A stretch of DNA of 64,000 bases from the NCBI GenBank assembly GCA_963669155.1, contig OZ022593.1, positions 6,774,368-6,838,367 on the forward strand, read 5' to 3'. The notes beneath the pieces were generated by a model. It made no database searches. It saw only the letters and a program-made list of their open reading frames with translations, and had not been told where the DNA came from. A program made the translations under genes and the position numbers. The first letter of the stretch is position 1, and the number at the start of each line of letters is the position of its first letter. This document shows, piece by piece, positions 1 through 10,689 of the stretch. The DNA comes from Arbacia lixula. Its lineage: Eukaryota; Echinodermata; Echinoidea; Arbacioida; Arbaciidae.

Positions 1-78
1 AAACGAACGGCACAAGATAGATCAAGATGGAAAAATGATGAGGAGGCCTTCCTTCAGCAGTGGAGAGAAATAGGCTAA
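1..78 (+). pseudogene. C-terminal tail of a non-LTR retrotransposon (LINE) ORF
   Basis: From base 1 an open frame runs 25 codons to a TAA at 76-78. It contains AQDRSRWKNDEEAF followed by LQQWREIG. This matches the usual last residues of LINE ORF2 proteins, where an A-x-DR-x-x-W stretch is followed by a short tail. The element enters from outside the window, so only its last codons are seen. No 3' tail or poly(A) could be delimited. Confidence 0.5.
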
Positions 79-1364
79 ATAGAATAGAAGAATAGAACAC
101 AAGTTTTCTTACTGCACGACTAAAGAATACACATGAAGAACCCTTTTACAGGAGGTGGCTAATTAATTTTGGCCAGTAGTGTACGTACACTCTCACACCC
201 GTCAATCAAACACTGGTTGCATAGTCACGCATGTTCTTACCTCGTACCTGCACGCACGCCCAACGTAAAGCTTTCAATTTCGACGACTTCGTTTCACTTT
301 CGGGGTGAACGTTTCTTCTTCCTGGAGGAATATCGAATAATCTGCTTCATTAAAGGTATCAAATTGTAGCTTAACTCTCGCAAGTCCGCCCTTGGCTAGT
401 GTAGGTTAGCTTCTATTGATATTGAGTGTTACAGCAAATCAATAGCAATACGCAACTACAATGCGGACAACCTGAAACAAGTACGCCAGAGTCTTAATGT
501 AATTATATCATTAGTCCTTATAACACACAAAGAGCGGTTAACGTTTTAAAGAGATGAATCTTTCCTTCGTAGCAAGCAGGATTTCATGTGCTATCAGTCA
601 GATGTTGTTCTCGTTTCCTATTTTCTTAAAAATCCACCAAAGGCATGGCAAGATTTGCGTATGCCCGTATGTCCGTTTGTCTGTCCGGAGATACGTCAAT
701 GCATCCGTTCGGTCGTACGTATTGCCTTACTTCATATCTGTATAACTATTCGCTTGGAATCAATTCTAAGGTTCGAATTAATCTTCTCTTTTTTCTCTTC
801 TTCTTCTTCTTCTTCTTCTTCATCTTCTTCTTCTTGGTGTTCTCTCTCTCCTTGATCTTATTTCTTCTTATCACGTTTCTATAACTCGTGTCTGTATAGC
901 CATCCACATGAAATCGATTTTCAACGTTCTACTTCTCTTAGCCTTCACCTTCTCAATTTTCTTTTCCCTATTCTCCTTCTTCATCATCATCATTAGCGAA
1001 GCCAGGCAGGGCAAATTGCCACCCCCATGATAATGGCCTTGAGAGACGTTTGTCGGCACGAATAATGTTCCAACAAAAATGTTCCTCGTGCCAACAAAAA
1101 ACTTAATGATATTGCTTATTTGAAATTATGAACAAATACGTTGAATTATGAAATCCCTCAATTAAGGTTCAAGAGAAAAAAAAATCATATCATTTAACTA
1201 GTTTTGGGCTGCTCGCTGGCAGAAAAGATCCAATGACGTACGGTTTAATGAATGTGTGTGTGTGTGTGGGGGGGGGGTACTATACGTAAGCGTTGTTGGC
1301 ACATTTTCTTAAATACTTGTTCAAACACGATGACGTTGATAATGATTATACGCAACGCTTGATA
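79..1364. other. Gene-free spacer
   Basis: No exon-like open frame with splice sites was recognised. The stretch holds a pyrimidine-rich TTC/TCT tract around 788-836, a short GT run followed by a G run near 1255-1277, and AT-rich single-copy-looking DNA. Confidence 0.5.
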
Positions 1365-1491
1365 TAAAACAGTATATTATCTCTAAGTGCTTTACAAGGT
1401 TATTATCCAGTCATGGGATGCTTGTAAGTCTTTATGACACCTGTCTAATCCCAAGGGATGATTGGAATCATAGCAGCCACTAAAGCGCACT

Positions 1492-2720
1492 GGTTGCGTT
1501 CATGCGACACTTTTTTGCCCTAGAATCATGATTGGAGTCATGATTCAAAACGCGTAACTGCAGTATCACGATTGCGTTCAGACGAAATTGAATGTAAACG
1601 TGATTCAGAACGCAAACATGAAACGTGGAAAAGGGGGCGTTTGCAAACGCGTTCCTGCAGAATCACGTTCGAAAAGGGTCGCAACCGTGTTTTGAATCAT
1701 GATTCTATGGCGTCATTGTGTCGGCGTACTTCTGGTGCTAGTCAAGCAGCCCACGTACAAGTCAGAACACGCACGCGTAAAAACTGACCTATACTTCCAG
1801 CAGGGATGTATTAGGAAGGAGGGACAACTCGAGCATAGTATATTCAAACATCTGTATGGATACTAAAGCGTGCTGATGAATTTCTAAAGCATTCCACAAT
1901 CACTCCAATGCTTTTGTGTCCCATGCGCGCCACCGACATTTAGCTGTAGTTAACTTGGAAAGCAATATCTTTGATTCCCTATTTTTTCTGTGTTTTTTTC
2001 GAAGCTGTGTTTCTTATCACGTTATTTTGCAATTTTCAAGAAAGTTAAGGACAACACCACTAAAGATCCTGTACTCGGTTTTCTTCTAAATAATTGTTGA
2101 ATGATGCACGAACGGAGATATAAGATAATATTCTTACTAACACAATTAAGAAATTTCTGCATTTTCGCAGATTTCCGAAAATGTGGGATTCAATCATTAT
2201 CAAAATCATATCTTAAGCTGTTTACTTCCATGAACAGAGTTTGCGTGCATGTGCGTGCAGCTGATATACTTTACAAGAAAAACTGTTTATTTTTGTTCGC
2301 TGATATCTCTTTTCCTCACAAAAGTATTGATGCAATCCAACAGAAATGGACAAGCGAAATAAGACTCTACATTTCTTTTGTTCTCTCTGAGAAACCGTTG
2401 CTACGCAATCCTGTTCGTTCTTGTTAAAACACGTGAAAACCACATGCTGAGACCACATAATTTTTCGGCGGTGGCACGCATGGGTTCAAAGAAAGAAAGT
2501 TGTTTCATATCCTTCCATAACACATCCCTGCTTTAAGGATAAAACTGCGCACTGCGACGCAGACTGGATCGGCCAGAATCCGAGGAGAAACGTAATTGGA
2601 GAGAAGGTAGCCTGAACGCTGATTTTGTCGTTATCGTAATTCATGTTTGCGTTTTGAATCATGATTAGAATCATGACTCAAACCATAATTCTGGCGATGG
2701 TCGCATGATCAGAACGCAAT
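1492..2720. mobile_element. Inverted-repeat element S, itself interrupted by element G
   Basis: The left end (GGTTGCGTTCATGCGACAC, then GAATCATGATTGGAGTCATG) is answered on the right by an inverted copy around 2647-2720 (GAATCATGATTAGAATCATG, then GTCGCATGATCAGAACGCAA). It sits inside repeat R and carries element G at 1801-2530. Without G it would be about 500 bp and non-coding, so it is MITE-like. Confidence 0.5.
1801..2530 (+). mobile_element. Non-autonomous element G, copy 1
   Basis: The element is about 730 bp. It begins CAGGGATGTATTAGGAAGG and ends with the inverted CATAACACATCCCTG. Similar copies lie at 9547-10269 (+), 31835-32559 (-) and 32935-33573 (-). The interior is not palindromic and has no long open frame. 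CAGGG termini recall hAT-type elements. Flanking duplications of about 7 bp are suggested at two of the four copies but are not exact. Confidence 0.6.
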
Positions 2721-2862
2721 CTCATTCCATTCCTACCGGTAATCCAATCCTACACCTGTGTGTAGAGCAGCAATGGATATTTTAAGTGTCATAGATGGGT
2801 TTGAACCTAGGACCTTGAGATCTTCAATCCATTTCTCAACCACTTCACACATAGTCTATTTG

Positions 2863-2885
2863 CCCCCCCCCCCCCCCCCCCCCCC
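2863..2885. repeat. Poly-C run
   Basis: An uninterrupted run of about 23 C. Length is unreliable in any assembly. Confidence 0.9.
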
Positions 2886-3316
2886 AATATGAAAAGCTTC
2901 GCTAATGTCAAGCCTCATCTAGGTATTCTCCTACAAAATCTGTCTATTGTTCTGCGTCCCTGATCACCATTTTGCAACACATGGTTGATGTTCCTCGTGC
3001 ACGGGTGTACATGAATGCAGTCCTAAATGAGTAGCATAACATTGATCCTTAGCAGCGGGGTCTATTATGGCATTTTGTATGCATTCGACTCGGCACTGAT
3101 TTTTCTGACGTTACTTGGAGGTGTGCGTTTTTTCAAATGTTCGTCAAAATGAGACTTTACTGCGGAAAACAAATGTGAAATTCGTTTTTAGTGGATTATT
3201 TTACAAAGATTAGTGGGAACTTATTTTTCTAATTTCGTAACCCTTGAATGTTAGATCATTGTAAGGTAGGTCAAGGTTGGCACGTCTTTCCTCGATTTTA
3301 TCCCCCCCTCCCCATT

Positions 3317-3318
<2 letters not shown>

Positions 3319-3373
<55 letters not shown>

Positions 3374-3449
3374 CTCTCTATTCCCCCCCTCCCTCTCTCT
3401 CTCTCCTCTCTCTCTATCTCTCTCTCTCTCTCTCCCTCTCCTCTTTCTC

Positions 3450-3507
<58 letters not shown>

Positions 3508-3628
3508 CTCCCACTCTCTCTCTCTCCTCTTTCTCTATTTCTCTTTCTCCCTCTCTCTATCTCTCTCTCTCTCTCTCTCCTCCCTCTCTCTCTCCCTCCC
3601 TCCCTCTCTCTCTCTCTCTCTCTCTCTG
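3319..3628. repeat. Long (CT)n microsatellite with interruptions
   Basis: About 310 bp of almost pure CT dinucleotide broken by CC, TA and TTT. Serine/leucine or arginine/glutamate open frames across it on either strand are artefacts of the repeat. Confidence 0.95.
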
Positions 3629-4884
3629 CCATGCGTCCCCTGTTTCTGTATGTTCGTGTTGTTGTTGTTGTTTATTCCCAGCTACCGAACAGTGAAGATT
3701 GAGAAAGCTGCGCACAATGTGAGTTCTTCCCACACGATAACATTGACATGTACCAAGAAGTATAAGCGTCTCACTTGTAAAACTTCTGATTTAAGCATGA
3801 TAAACCGAAATATATTCCTCACACACAACGTCCTCGTCAATTTTTATATAAAGGTAGACTTTTCTATATCTGATTCTCCTATTTTTAGGATAATGTGACC
3901 CTTTTGTTCAAGATTCAATTCAATTTTCCGCAAAAAGCAACAAGAGCAAGGATGAATAAATGCAAATTACATTAATAACAAACAATACATAATGAACACA
4001 ATACAATTTATCCATAGCATCAGTATGTTTGTAGACCTCACCCCTAAGTTATTATGTCGTAATCTTTAAAAAAAAAAAAAAAAAAACGCCAACAAGCCTT
4101 TTCCCCGTAAAAATCCCATTCGTTCTAAAGCACCAATGAGCTTTCTTTATGTTAAGTCTTAGTGTTTAAAATATTCTAAATGGTATGGCCCCAGGCTTTA
4201 TTCAAGGCATGTTTAAAACTAAATCTACCCCTTATTCTCTCCAAAGTCAGAAATACTTACATTTGTTTACAAAAGCCAAGAAGTAATAGCTACAAAATGT
4301 AATTTCTGTAGAGATACATCTACTCGTAAGGGTAGCGTGTTCCAATATGCACATGATTCTTGGAACAACAAGAATTTGCACCTGCAATCTACTGCTTAAC
4401 GGGCAACGCTTTAACCGCTATAGGCCACTCTAGTCCACTCTGGAGCACGCTATCCTTACTACTAATCATTATATGCCTACAGTATTTATTTAAATACGAG
4501 AGCATACTTACAAATACCTAAGAGTTTTATTCAATCTTATCAACATATTAATATGCATCCACTGTAAGGGCCATTCGGCATGCAGTTAAGTCCGATATAG
4601 GCTACCAGCCGCATGATGTAATGTATGATCATACATGTAAGAGGTACACTAGTATCTTTTTCTATTAATACGGCAATAAACCACATTAGACCTAATGTAA
4701 TTATAACGACGTCCCTGGGAAAATATTTTAATACAATGTACGTTGCACCGGTGTAATACGTGTGATATTGCTCATATCAAATCAGTGAGATTTGCATTTT
4801 AGGATTACTTAACTCGTAATATATAGTATAACCTGAAAAATGTGCTCAAATTTCATTTCCTGAGTTCATGATTTCCTTTAAAAT
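3629..4884. other. Gene-free AT-rich spacer
   Basis: No supported exon. Contains a GTT run at 3657-3672 and a poly-A run at about 4068-4086. Confidence 0.5.
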
Positions 4885-5045
4885 GCCACCGCAAAAGACA
4901 CGATCCGATAAGCTGTACGACTTTGCGACTGGTTGTCACACAGGACCCGGTCACTGGCTTCGTGTTACAAGGTGACGTCATATTTCTAGTCGTATGTAAT
5001 TACGACACTGTAGAATTGAGGCAAAATCGTGCCGCCTGTGGTAGC
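4885..5045. mobile_element. MITE N, copy 1
   Basis: An imperfect palindrome of about 160 bp. It starts GCCACCGCAAAAGACACGAT and ends with the inverted ATCGTGCCGCCTGTGGTAGC. The middle carries GGACCCGGTCACTGG and AAGGTGACGTCATATTT. Related copies lie at 13461-13634, 24290-24405, 54905-55067 and 59671-59831. No coding capacity. Confidence 0.65.
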
Positions 5046-5434
5046 CTTTGGCCAGGCCAGTGACCTAGGTAATATCACATCTATGTGCTGCTAATATCAT
5101 GATCCTTCCCTCATCTCTATGTCATAATTACGCCATTCCTGCTTTCCGCGGTGAACGCTATTTTCAATTCTTCACATAATGTGGAGCGCACTGCAGCTGC
5201 AATCGCGGACATGAATGTCCATTATCGCGTAGATTGCATCACTCCGACATTTTGAATGACGATAATGAGATAACGGGTGACTTGGCGGGTTCATTGGTTG
5301 TTTCCCTGGAGGTACAGGGATAGAAAGAAAGTTGACACGGGTTCAGACACACGGATAGCAATTAATGCACATGCATGATCTTCGATTTAGTTAATAGCAG
5401 ATAAAATATAATTACATGTAAATCAACCTGCTCT

Positions 5435-5600
5435 TTCTCTTTCTCCCCCCCCCTCTCTCTCCCCCCTCTCTCTATCACCCTCCCTCTTTCTTTCTCCCCC
5501 TCACCAACACCCCCTTCAATCTCTCTCTCTCTCTTTCTCCCTCTCTCAAACCGAATCTCACCTTCCCTCTCTTCTTTCTATCCCTCTCCCTCTTTCAAAA
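5435..5600. repeat. CT-rich low-complexity tract
   Basis: Imperfect pyrimidine tract with CCCTC and CTTTCT motifs. Non-coding. Confidence 0.8.
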
Positions 5601-5724
5601 TTCACAAGCCGATAATTTGTTCTCCTAAAATATAATTTCACTGTCAGCAACAATACTCTTTCAGAAGATGAAAGAAAGGGGTTGGAGACTACACATTCTA
5701 GTGCAATGGATGTGTATGTATCTG

Positions 5725-5732
5725 TGTGTGTT

Positions 5733-5798
<66 letters not shown>

Positions 5799-5802
5799 TG
5801 TG
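5725..5802. repeat. (GT)n microsatellite
   Basis: More than 30 GT units with a few interruptions. A shorter second run lies at 5860-5876. Confidence 0.95.
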
Positions 5803-6006
5803 TGTGCGTATGTGCATGTGCCAATATAGTTGTATAATTGTGTGTATACCTTCGTATATTGTGTGTGTGTGTGTGTGCGTGGCGTTTCTTCAACGTAACT
5901 TTATGTGTTTGGCCTACTTAAGGTACTTTTTATTACGTGTAATATGTTTATTAATCGGTATATCATCTAATATGTCAACCTACATATCGTCCTCTGCATA
6001 TCTGTC

Positions 6007-6010
<4 letters not shown>

Positions 6011-6040
<30 letters not shown>
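6011..6040. repeat. (TA)n microsatellite
   Basis: A run of alternating TA of about 15 units. Confidence 0.9.
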
Positions 6041-6043
<3 letters not shown>

Positions 6044-6344
6044 TTCAATTTCGTTTTATTTTTCATTCAGTAATATTAAATAACGTGAAAGAAGGCTGAC
6101 AAGCACTGCGAATACCTCTGCAGCTCAGGCAATAACTTTTTGCAATACTAGCATCCGTTCGTTGAATCTTGAATCTTGATAACCAACGTTACCATGGTTA
6201 CGTGAAACCCTCGTAATATCGTCAATAATCATGTTGGGGTCACTATGCACTGAAAAATGCGGATTGATGATAATCGGCAGGTACAAAGGCAAGAATATTA
6301 GATCGGCGCCAAAATGCCATTGTTTGGAAGTGCGCGGTCTGTTT

Positions 6345-7101
6345 TTGATGGCCGAGCGTATCTGAGCATGGACCTATCATGGATGGACTGCGCTCGGATA
6401 GACTTCCTTTGATCTATGAGGTCCGCCGCCTCATAACAATTCAAGACATTCAGGTGTTTTAAACAATTAGCTGTATTTCTAATTAGGTAGTGCCTTCCTC
6501 TGAATAATAAAAGACAATCTGTTTTGAGAAGCATGTCAACCGTTCAGCCTTCGCTGGGAGCTCGTAGCTGATCTATTTACACACACTGTGAATTAGTTTT
6601 GGGGTGAGCGAAGGGGAATTTTGAAAAAACTTGTAGAAAGAATTTGGTCCGTAACTTTTCCGGACACCTCCGCACACGAAATTGAGATTGTTTCCATGAA
6701 AGATTAAACACTCAATAAACAATTTACAAGATATTTTTAAGGAAATATGATTCGGAAATGTGCGATATGGAGGCATTTCTCTGGCATGTTTTCTACAGTA
6801 TTCTCCTTTTATCACAAAAACGAAGCAACAATATAATCTGAAATTCACAGAATCGTATCTTTATAAGATGTAATACTACTGCACATGCACTTCAGTTCAT
6901 GAAGTGGTTCTGAAATCTTCTGCGCATACAGAATATATATTCCTCAAAATGCATCCTACATTTTGTCATGCTTGTTTGGCGGCGGATCTCCCTCGATCAA
7001 AGAGCCAAACGCGTCAAATATTCCATTGTGATATCAATGCACGCGACTGCTGTAGGAATAAATTACACTTCGTGCTGACTCCATTTATAACACCTCTCTG
7101 A
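6345..7101 (-). mobile_element. Dispersed repeat F, copy 1 (inverted relative to copy 2)
   Basis: About 750 bp that is the reverse complement of 8799-9533, so the two form a widely spaced inverted pair about 1.7 kb apart. Markers in element orientation are CTCGATCAAAGAGCCAAACG (other strand), a GTTACGGACCAAATTCTTTC block and a TCCATCCATGATAGGTCCAT terminus. Other copies or fragments lie at 33574-33812, 34558-35030 and 35668-36388. No terminal inverted repeats and no convincing ORF were seen. Confidence 0.6.
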
Positions 7102-7334
7102 TCTGAGCAAGGAGATATCCTACCTGCTTTCACTCGCCGTTTATTGCATTTTGTTTTGTGACAAACAAAATAATTGGTTGTAAAGAAAAGAAATGATTTA
7201 GGTGATTCACCCTGGGTTAGATCGTATGAGTATTTCTCGATATAGTACTCCTTTTCCCTCCACTCCTCGTCCCTCCTCTAAGCCGACCCACACACATGAT
7301 TATATAATGAAAATAATTATTTTCTCTGTCTTTC

Positions 7335-7352
7335 TTTATTTCTCTTTCTCTC

Positions 7353-7424
<72 letters not shown>
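7335..7424. repeat. (CT)n microsatellite
   Basis: Near-perfect CT dinucleotide repeat lying between the two inverted copies of repeat F. Confidence 0.95.
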
Positions 7425-7427
<3 letters not shown>

Positions 7428-7666
7428 CAAATTAACCCTAGCCCCCCTCTATTTCTCACTTCCACCCTCATCATACCTTTCTTATCAATCTTTCTTCATC
7501 TTTGTGTCTCTTTCTTTCTGTTTTAAATTTCCCGCTCCACATGTGTTTTTTCTTCTCAAGACAAAGTCTCTTTTTGTACAATAAATACGTTATATTCAAG
7601 TACACGGTGGGACATCTTGCACACATAAATCACCGAGCTTGATTCTGTTTGGTCGAAGAGTAACTC

Positions 7667-8244
7667 GTATACCGTGTGTCTTAACAAATACATGTATACA
7701 CTTTTGAAATGGCGGCTAAATAAAAAAAAATATACGATTCTGTGGGGAAAAATAATATGTATAGATAGCTTATGGACTCAACTTTAAAATGACATGAAAA
7801 CCTCTGAAAATCATTCATGTGTGGATGTGCCCTACTCACTTTTCTAAATGGTATGAAAATTAGGCTGCGCAGGAATTAATGTCAAAGATGCCGGCAATTT
7901 ATTCTTTAGGTCAATAGATAAGCTGAAGAATATGCAGCCAGTAGCTGAGAAATTCATTTTCTTTTTCAACAAAATGTATTTGAATAATGAATATTGAATT
8001 GAATATTCAACCTCTCGCAAAATTGGAAGGCTAATTCCTGCGCAGCCTAATTTTTATACCGTTTACAATAGTGAGCAGTGCTCATGCAAGCAAGAATTAT
8101 AGCTCGGACGTTTTGGTGTCAGATGAAAGTTGAGACCATAAGCTATCCATAAATGTAAATCATTCTCCCTAGAATCAAATATTTTTTTATTCGGCAGCCA
8201 TTTCAAAAGTGTATAGTTTTTTTTTTTTTAGACACACGGTATAC
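7667..8244. mobile_element. Inverted-repeat element C (MITE-like)
   Basis: The termini GTATACCGTGTGTC and GACACACGGTATAC are perfect inverted partners. The arms continue with CACTTTTGAAATGGC facing GCCATTTCAAAAGTG. A second inner pair, TAGGCTGCGCAGGAATTA at 7861 and TAATTCCTGCGCAGCCTA (ends near 8050), makes a further hairpin. About 578 bp, non-coding. Confidence 0.65.
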
Positions 8245-8328
8245 TACTGCGCCCAGGTGGCAAAGACTCCTAGTGCTTTATCAATGGAGTGTCATTCTGC
8301 CACGACTATGGGTCCCATTCTAATTTGA

Positions 8329-8495
8329 TACCTGGGCCCCGTTGCATAAAACTTACCACTGATGGCATCCTTGCTTCCAACAACAGTTTATAAGGAAACC
8401 TAAAATTTCATTGGCTGTCAAGCGATGTTACCATGGTAGTTACCATTGATGGGAGAGTTACCATTAATGGTAACTTTTATGCAACGGGCCCAGGT
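8329..8495. mobile_element. MITE D, copy 1
   Basis: A palindrome of about 167 bp. TACCTGGGCCCCGTTGCATA on the left faces TATGCAACGGGCCCAGGTA on the right. Internal ACCATTGATGG-type repeats are also inverted. A degenerate copy lies near 62905-63059. Confidence 0.7.
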
Positions 8496-8798
8496 ATATG
8501 TACCAGGAAATTAAGTCAGGAACGAGTTTGTCAGGCTATTGTTTTGGAAATCTCTTCATCAGTGTATCCAGCAAGACATTGGAAGCAGCTTGACAATAAT
8601 TCTATATCTACTTAATGTAATTGAAACTGTGTACATTTTTGCTGAAATGACCGTTCAATATAAACTGAATAAGTCTCCGAGCTTTCGTATTCAGTATGTT
8701 CTTTTTTTCAATGAACAACGATTGAACATTTAACATAAATAAACTAAAAGGACCCCAGACACGGCGATGACTGCTCAGCAGTCCCATATGTTAGTGCA

Positions 8799-9533
8799 GA
8801 GAGGTGTAAGGAATGGAGTCAGCACGAAGTGTAATTTATTCCTACAGCAGTCGTGTGCATTGATGTCACAATGGAATATTTTACGCGTTTGGCTCTTTGA
8901 TCGAGGGAGATCCGCCGCCAAACAAGCATGACAAAATGTAGATGCATTTTGAGGAATATATATTCTGTATGCGCAGAAGATTTCAGAACCACTACATGAA
9001 CTGAAGTGCATGTGCAGTAGTATTACATCTTATAAAGATACGATTCTGTGAATTTCAGATTATATTGTTGCTTCGTTTTTAAGATAAAATGAGAATACTG
9101 TAGAAAACATGCCAGAGAAATGCCTTCATATCACACATTTCCGAATCATATTTCCTTAAAAATATCTTGTAAATCGTTTATTGAGTGTTTCATCTTTCAT
9201 GGAAACAACCTCAATTTCGTGTGCGGAGGTGTCCGAAAAAGTTACGGACCAAATTCTTTCTACAATTTTTTCAAAGTTTCCCTTCGCTTACCCCAAAACT
9301 AATTCACAGTGTGTGTAAAAAGATCAGCAACGAGCTCCCAGCGAAGGCTGAACGGTTGGCATACTTCTTAAAACAGATTTTCTTTTGTTATTCAGAGGAA
9401 GGCACTACCTAATTAGAAATACAGCTAGTTGTTTAAAACACCTGAATGTCTTGGATTTTTATGAGGCGGCGGACCTCATAGATCAAAGGAAGTCTATCCG
9501 AGCGCAGTCCATCCATGATAGGTCCATGGTTAG
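8799..9533 (+). mobile_element. Dispersed repeat F, copy 2
   Basis: Reverse-complement partner of 6345-7101, roughly 90% alike by eye. It abuts element G copy 2, which starts 13 bases downstream. No intact coding frame. Confidence 0.6.
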
Positions 9534-9546
9534 TGTATGGTCTTAC

Positions 9547-10269
9547 CTGGGATGTGTTAGGAAGGAGACACAACTCGAGCATAATATATTCAAACATCTA
9601 CATGGATACTAAAGCGTGCTAATGAATGTCAAAAGCATTCCACAATCACTACAATGCTTTGATGTCCCACGCGCGGCACCGACATTTAGCTGCTGTCAAC
9701 TTGGAAAGCAATATCTTTAATTCACTGCTTTCTCTCTGGAAGCTATGCTTTTTTTATCACAGTTTGTGCAATTTTCAAGAAAGTTACGGGCAACACCACT
9801 AAAGATCATGTACTCAATTTTCTTCTAAATAATTGTTGAATGATGCACAAACGGAGACATAAGATAATATTCTTACTTACACAATTAACAAATTTCTTCT
9901 CTTTCCGAAGATTTCCGGAAATGTGGGATTCAATCATTATAAGAATTACACTTCAAGCTGTTTATTTTCATTAACAGAGTTTGCGTGCATTTGCGTCCAA
10001 CTGAGATATTTTAGTAGAAAAAATGTTTATTTTTGTTCGCTGATATCTCTTTTTCACACAAAAGTATTGATGCAATCCAACAGAACTGGACAAGCGGAAT
10101 AAGACTCTACATTTCTTTTGTTCTATCTGAGAAACCGTTGCTACGCAATCCTATTCGTTATTATTAAAACACCTGAAAAGCACATGCTCAGAAGACATTT
10201 TTTTCGGCGGTGCCACGAATGGGTTCAAAGAAAGAAAGTTGTTTCATATCCTTCCATAACACATCCCTG
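9547..10269 (+). mobile_element. Non-autonomous element G, copy 2
   Basis: Starts CTGGGATGTGTTAGGAAGG and ends CCATAACACATCCCTG. TCTTAC lies just before the left end and one base after the right end, compatible with a short target-site duplication. Collinear with copy 1 over its whole length. Confidence 0.6.
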
Positions 10270-10469
10270 CTCTTACTTAGTAATGAGAGCCAAGGGGTTT
10301 ACAGGAAGAAGTTGGGCAAGGCATATAATGTATGACAATCACCAGTCGATATCACAATCTCGCTACTTTCAGATACTCAGCCAAACATAATTATAGGAGG
10401 TCATTGCTCCCTGTAGCCTGTTTTCCAGGCCGTCGGTCATTTCTCATTTAAGCTGAAATACAGAGCATG

Positions 10470-10689
10470 TATGGGACCGAAGTGTGACGTAATATATGCA
10501 TTATTGTCAAGACAACTGGTTCTAAACTATGCGGATAGAGCAAGTAGCGGTGATCACAGCGGGGACTCTAATTAGAAGTGCTCGACACTAGCCTGGTAGA
10601 CATTATCGGACCTTGATTTTGATTTGGATGAGAACCAGTTGTCGTGACAACATGCTTATATGACACAACTTCTGTACTCTATACTCTAT
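10470..10689. mobile_element. MITE E, copy 1
   Basis: About 220 bp. ACCGAAGTGTGACGT on the left faces ACACAACTTCTGTACTCTAT on the right. Internal CAAGACAACTGGTTCTAAAC is answered by GAACCAGTTGTCGTGACAAC. Further copies lie at 24980-25224, 26609-26834, 32563-32783 and 62756-63126. Confidence 0.65.

Larger units (their letters stand above)
1365..2870. repeat. Dispersed repeat R, copy 1, split by nested insertions
   Basis: Bases about 1378-1491 (ACCTGTCTAATCCCAAGGGA, then a segment ending AGCGCACT) and 2721-2750 (CTCATTCCATTCCTACC) form one continuous repeat in two other places: about 17636-17820 and 25229-25345. Here it is interrupted from 1492 to 2720. The right limit is approximate. The element class is unknown. 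Confidence 0.5.

Noticed and set aside
3248-3898. Long open frames across the CT tract, on both strands
   Set aside because: The frames are produced by the dinucleotide repeat (Ser-Leu or Arg-Glu strings) and have no domain outside it.
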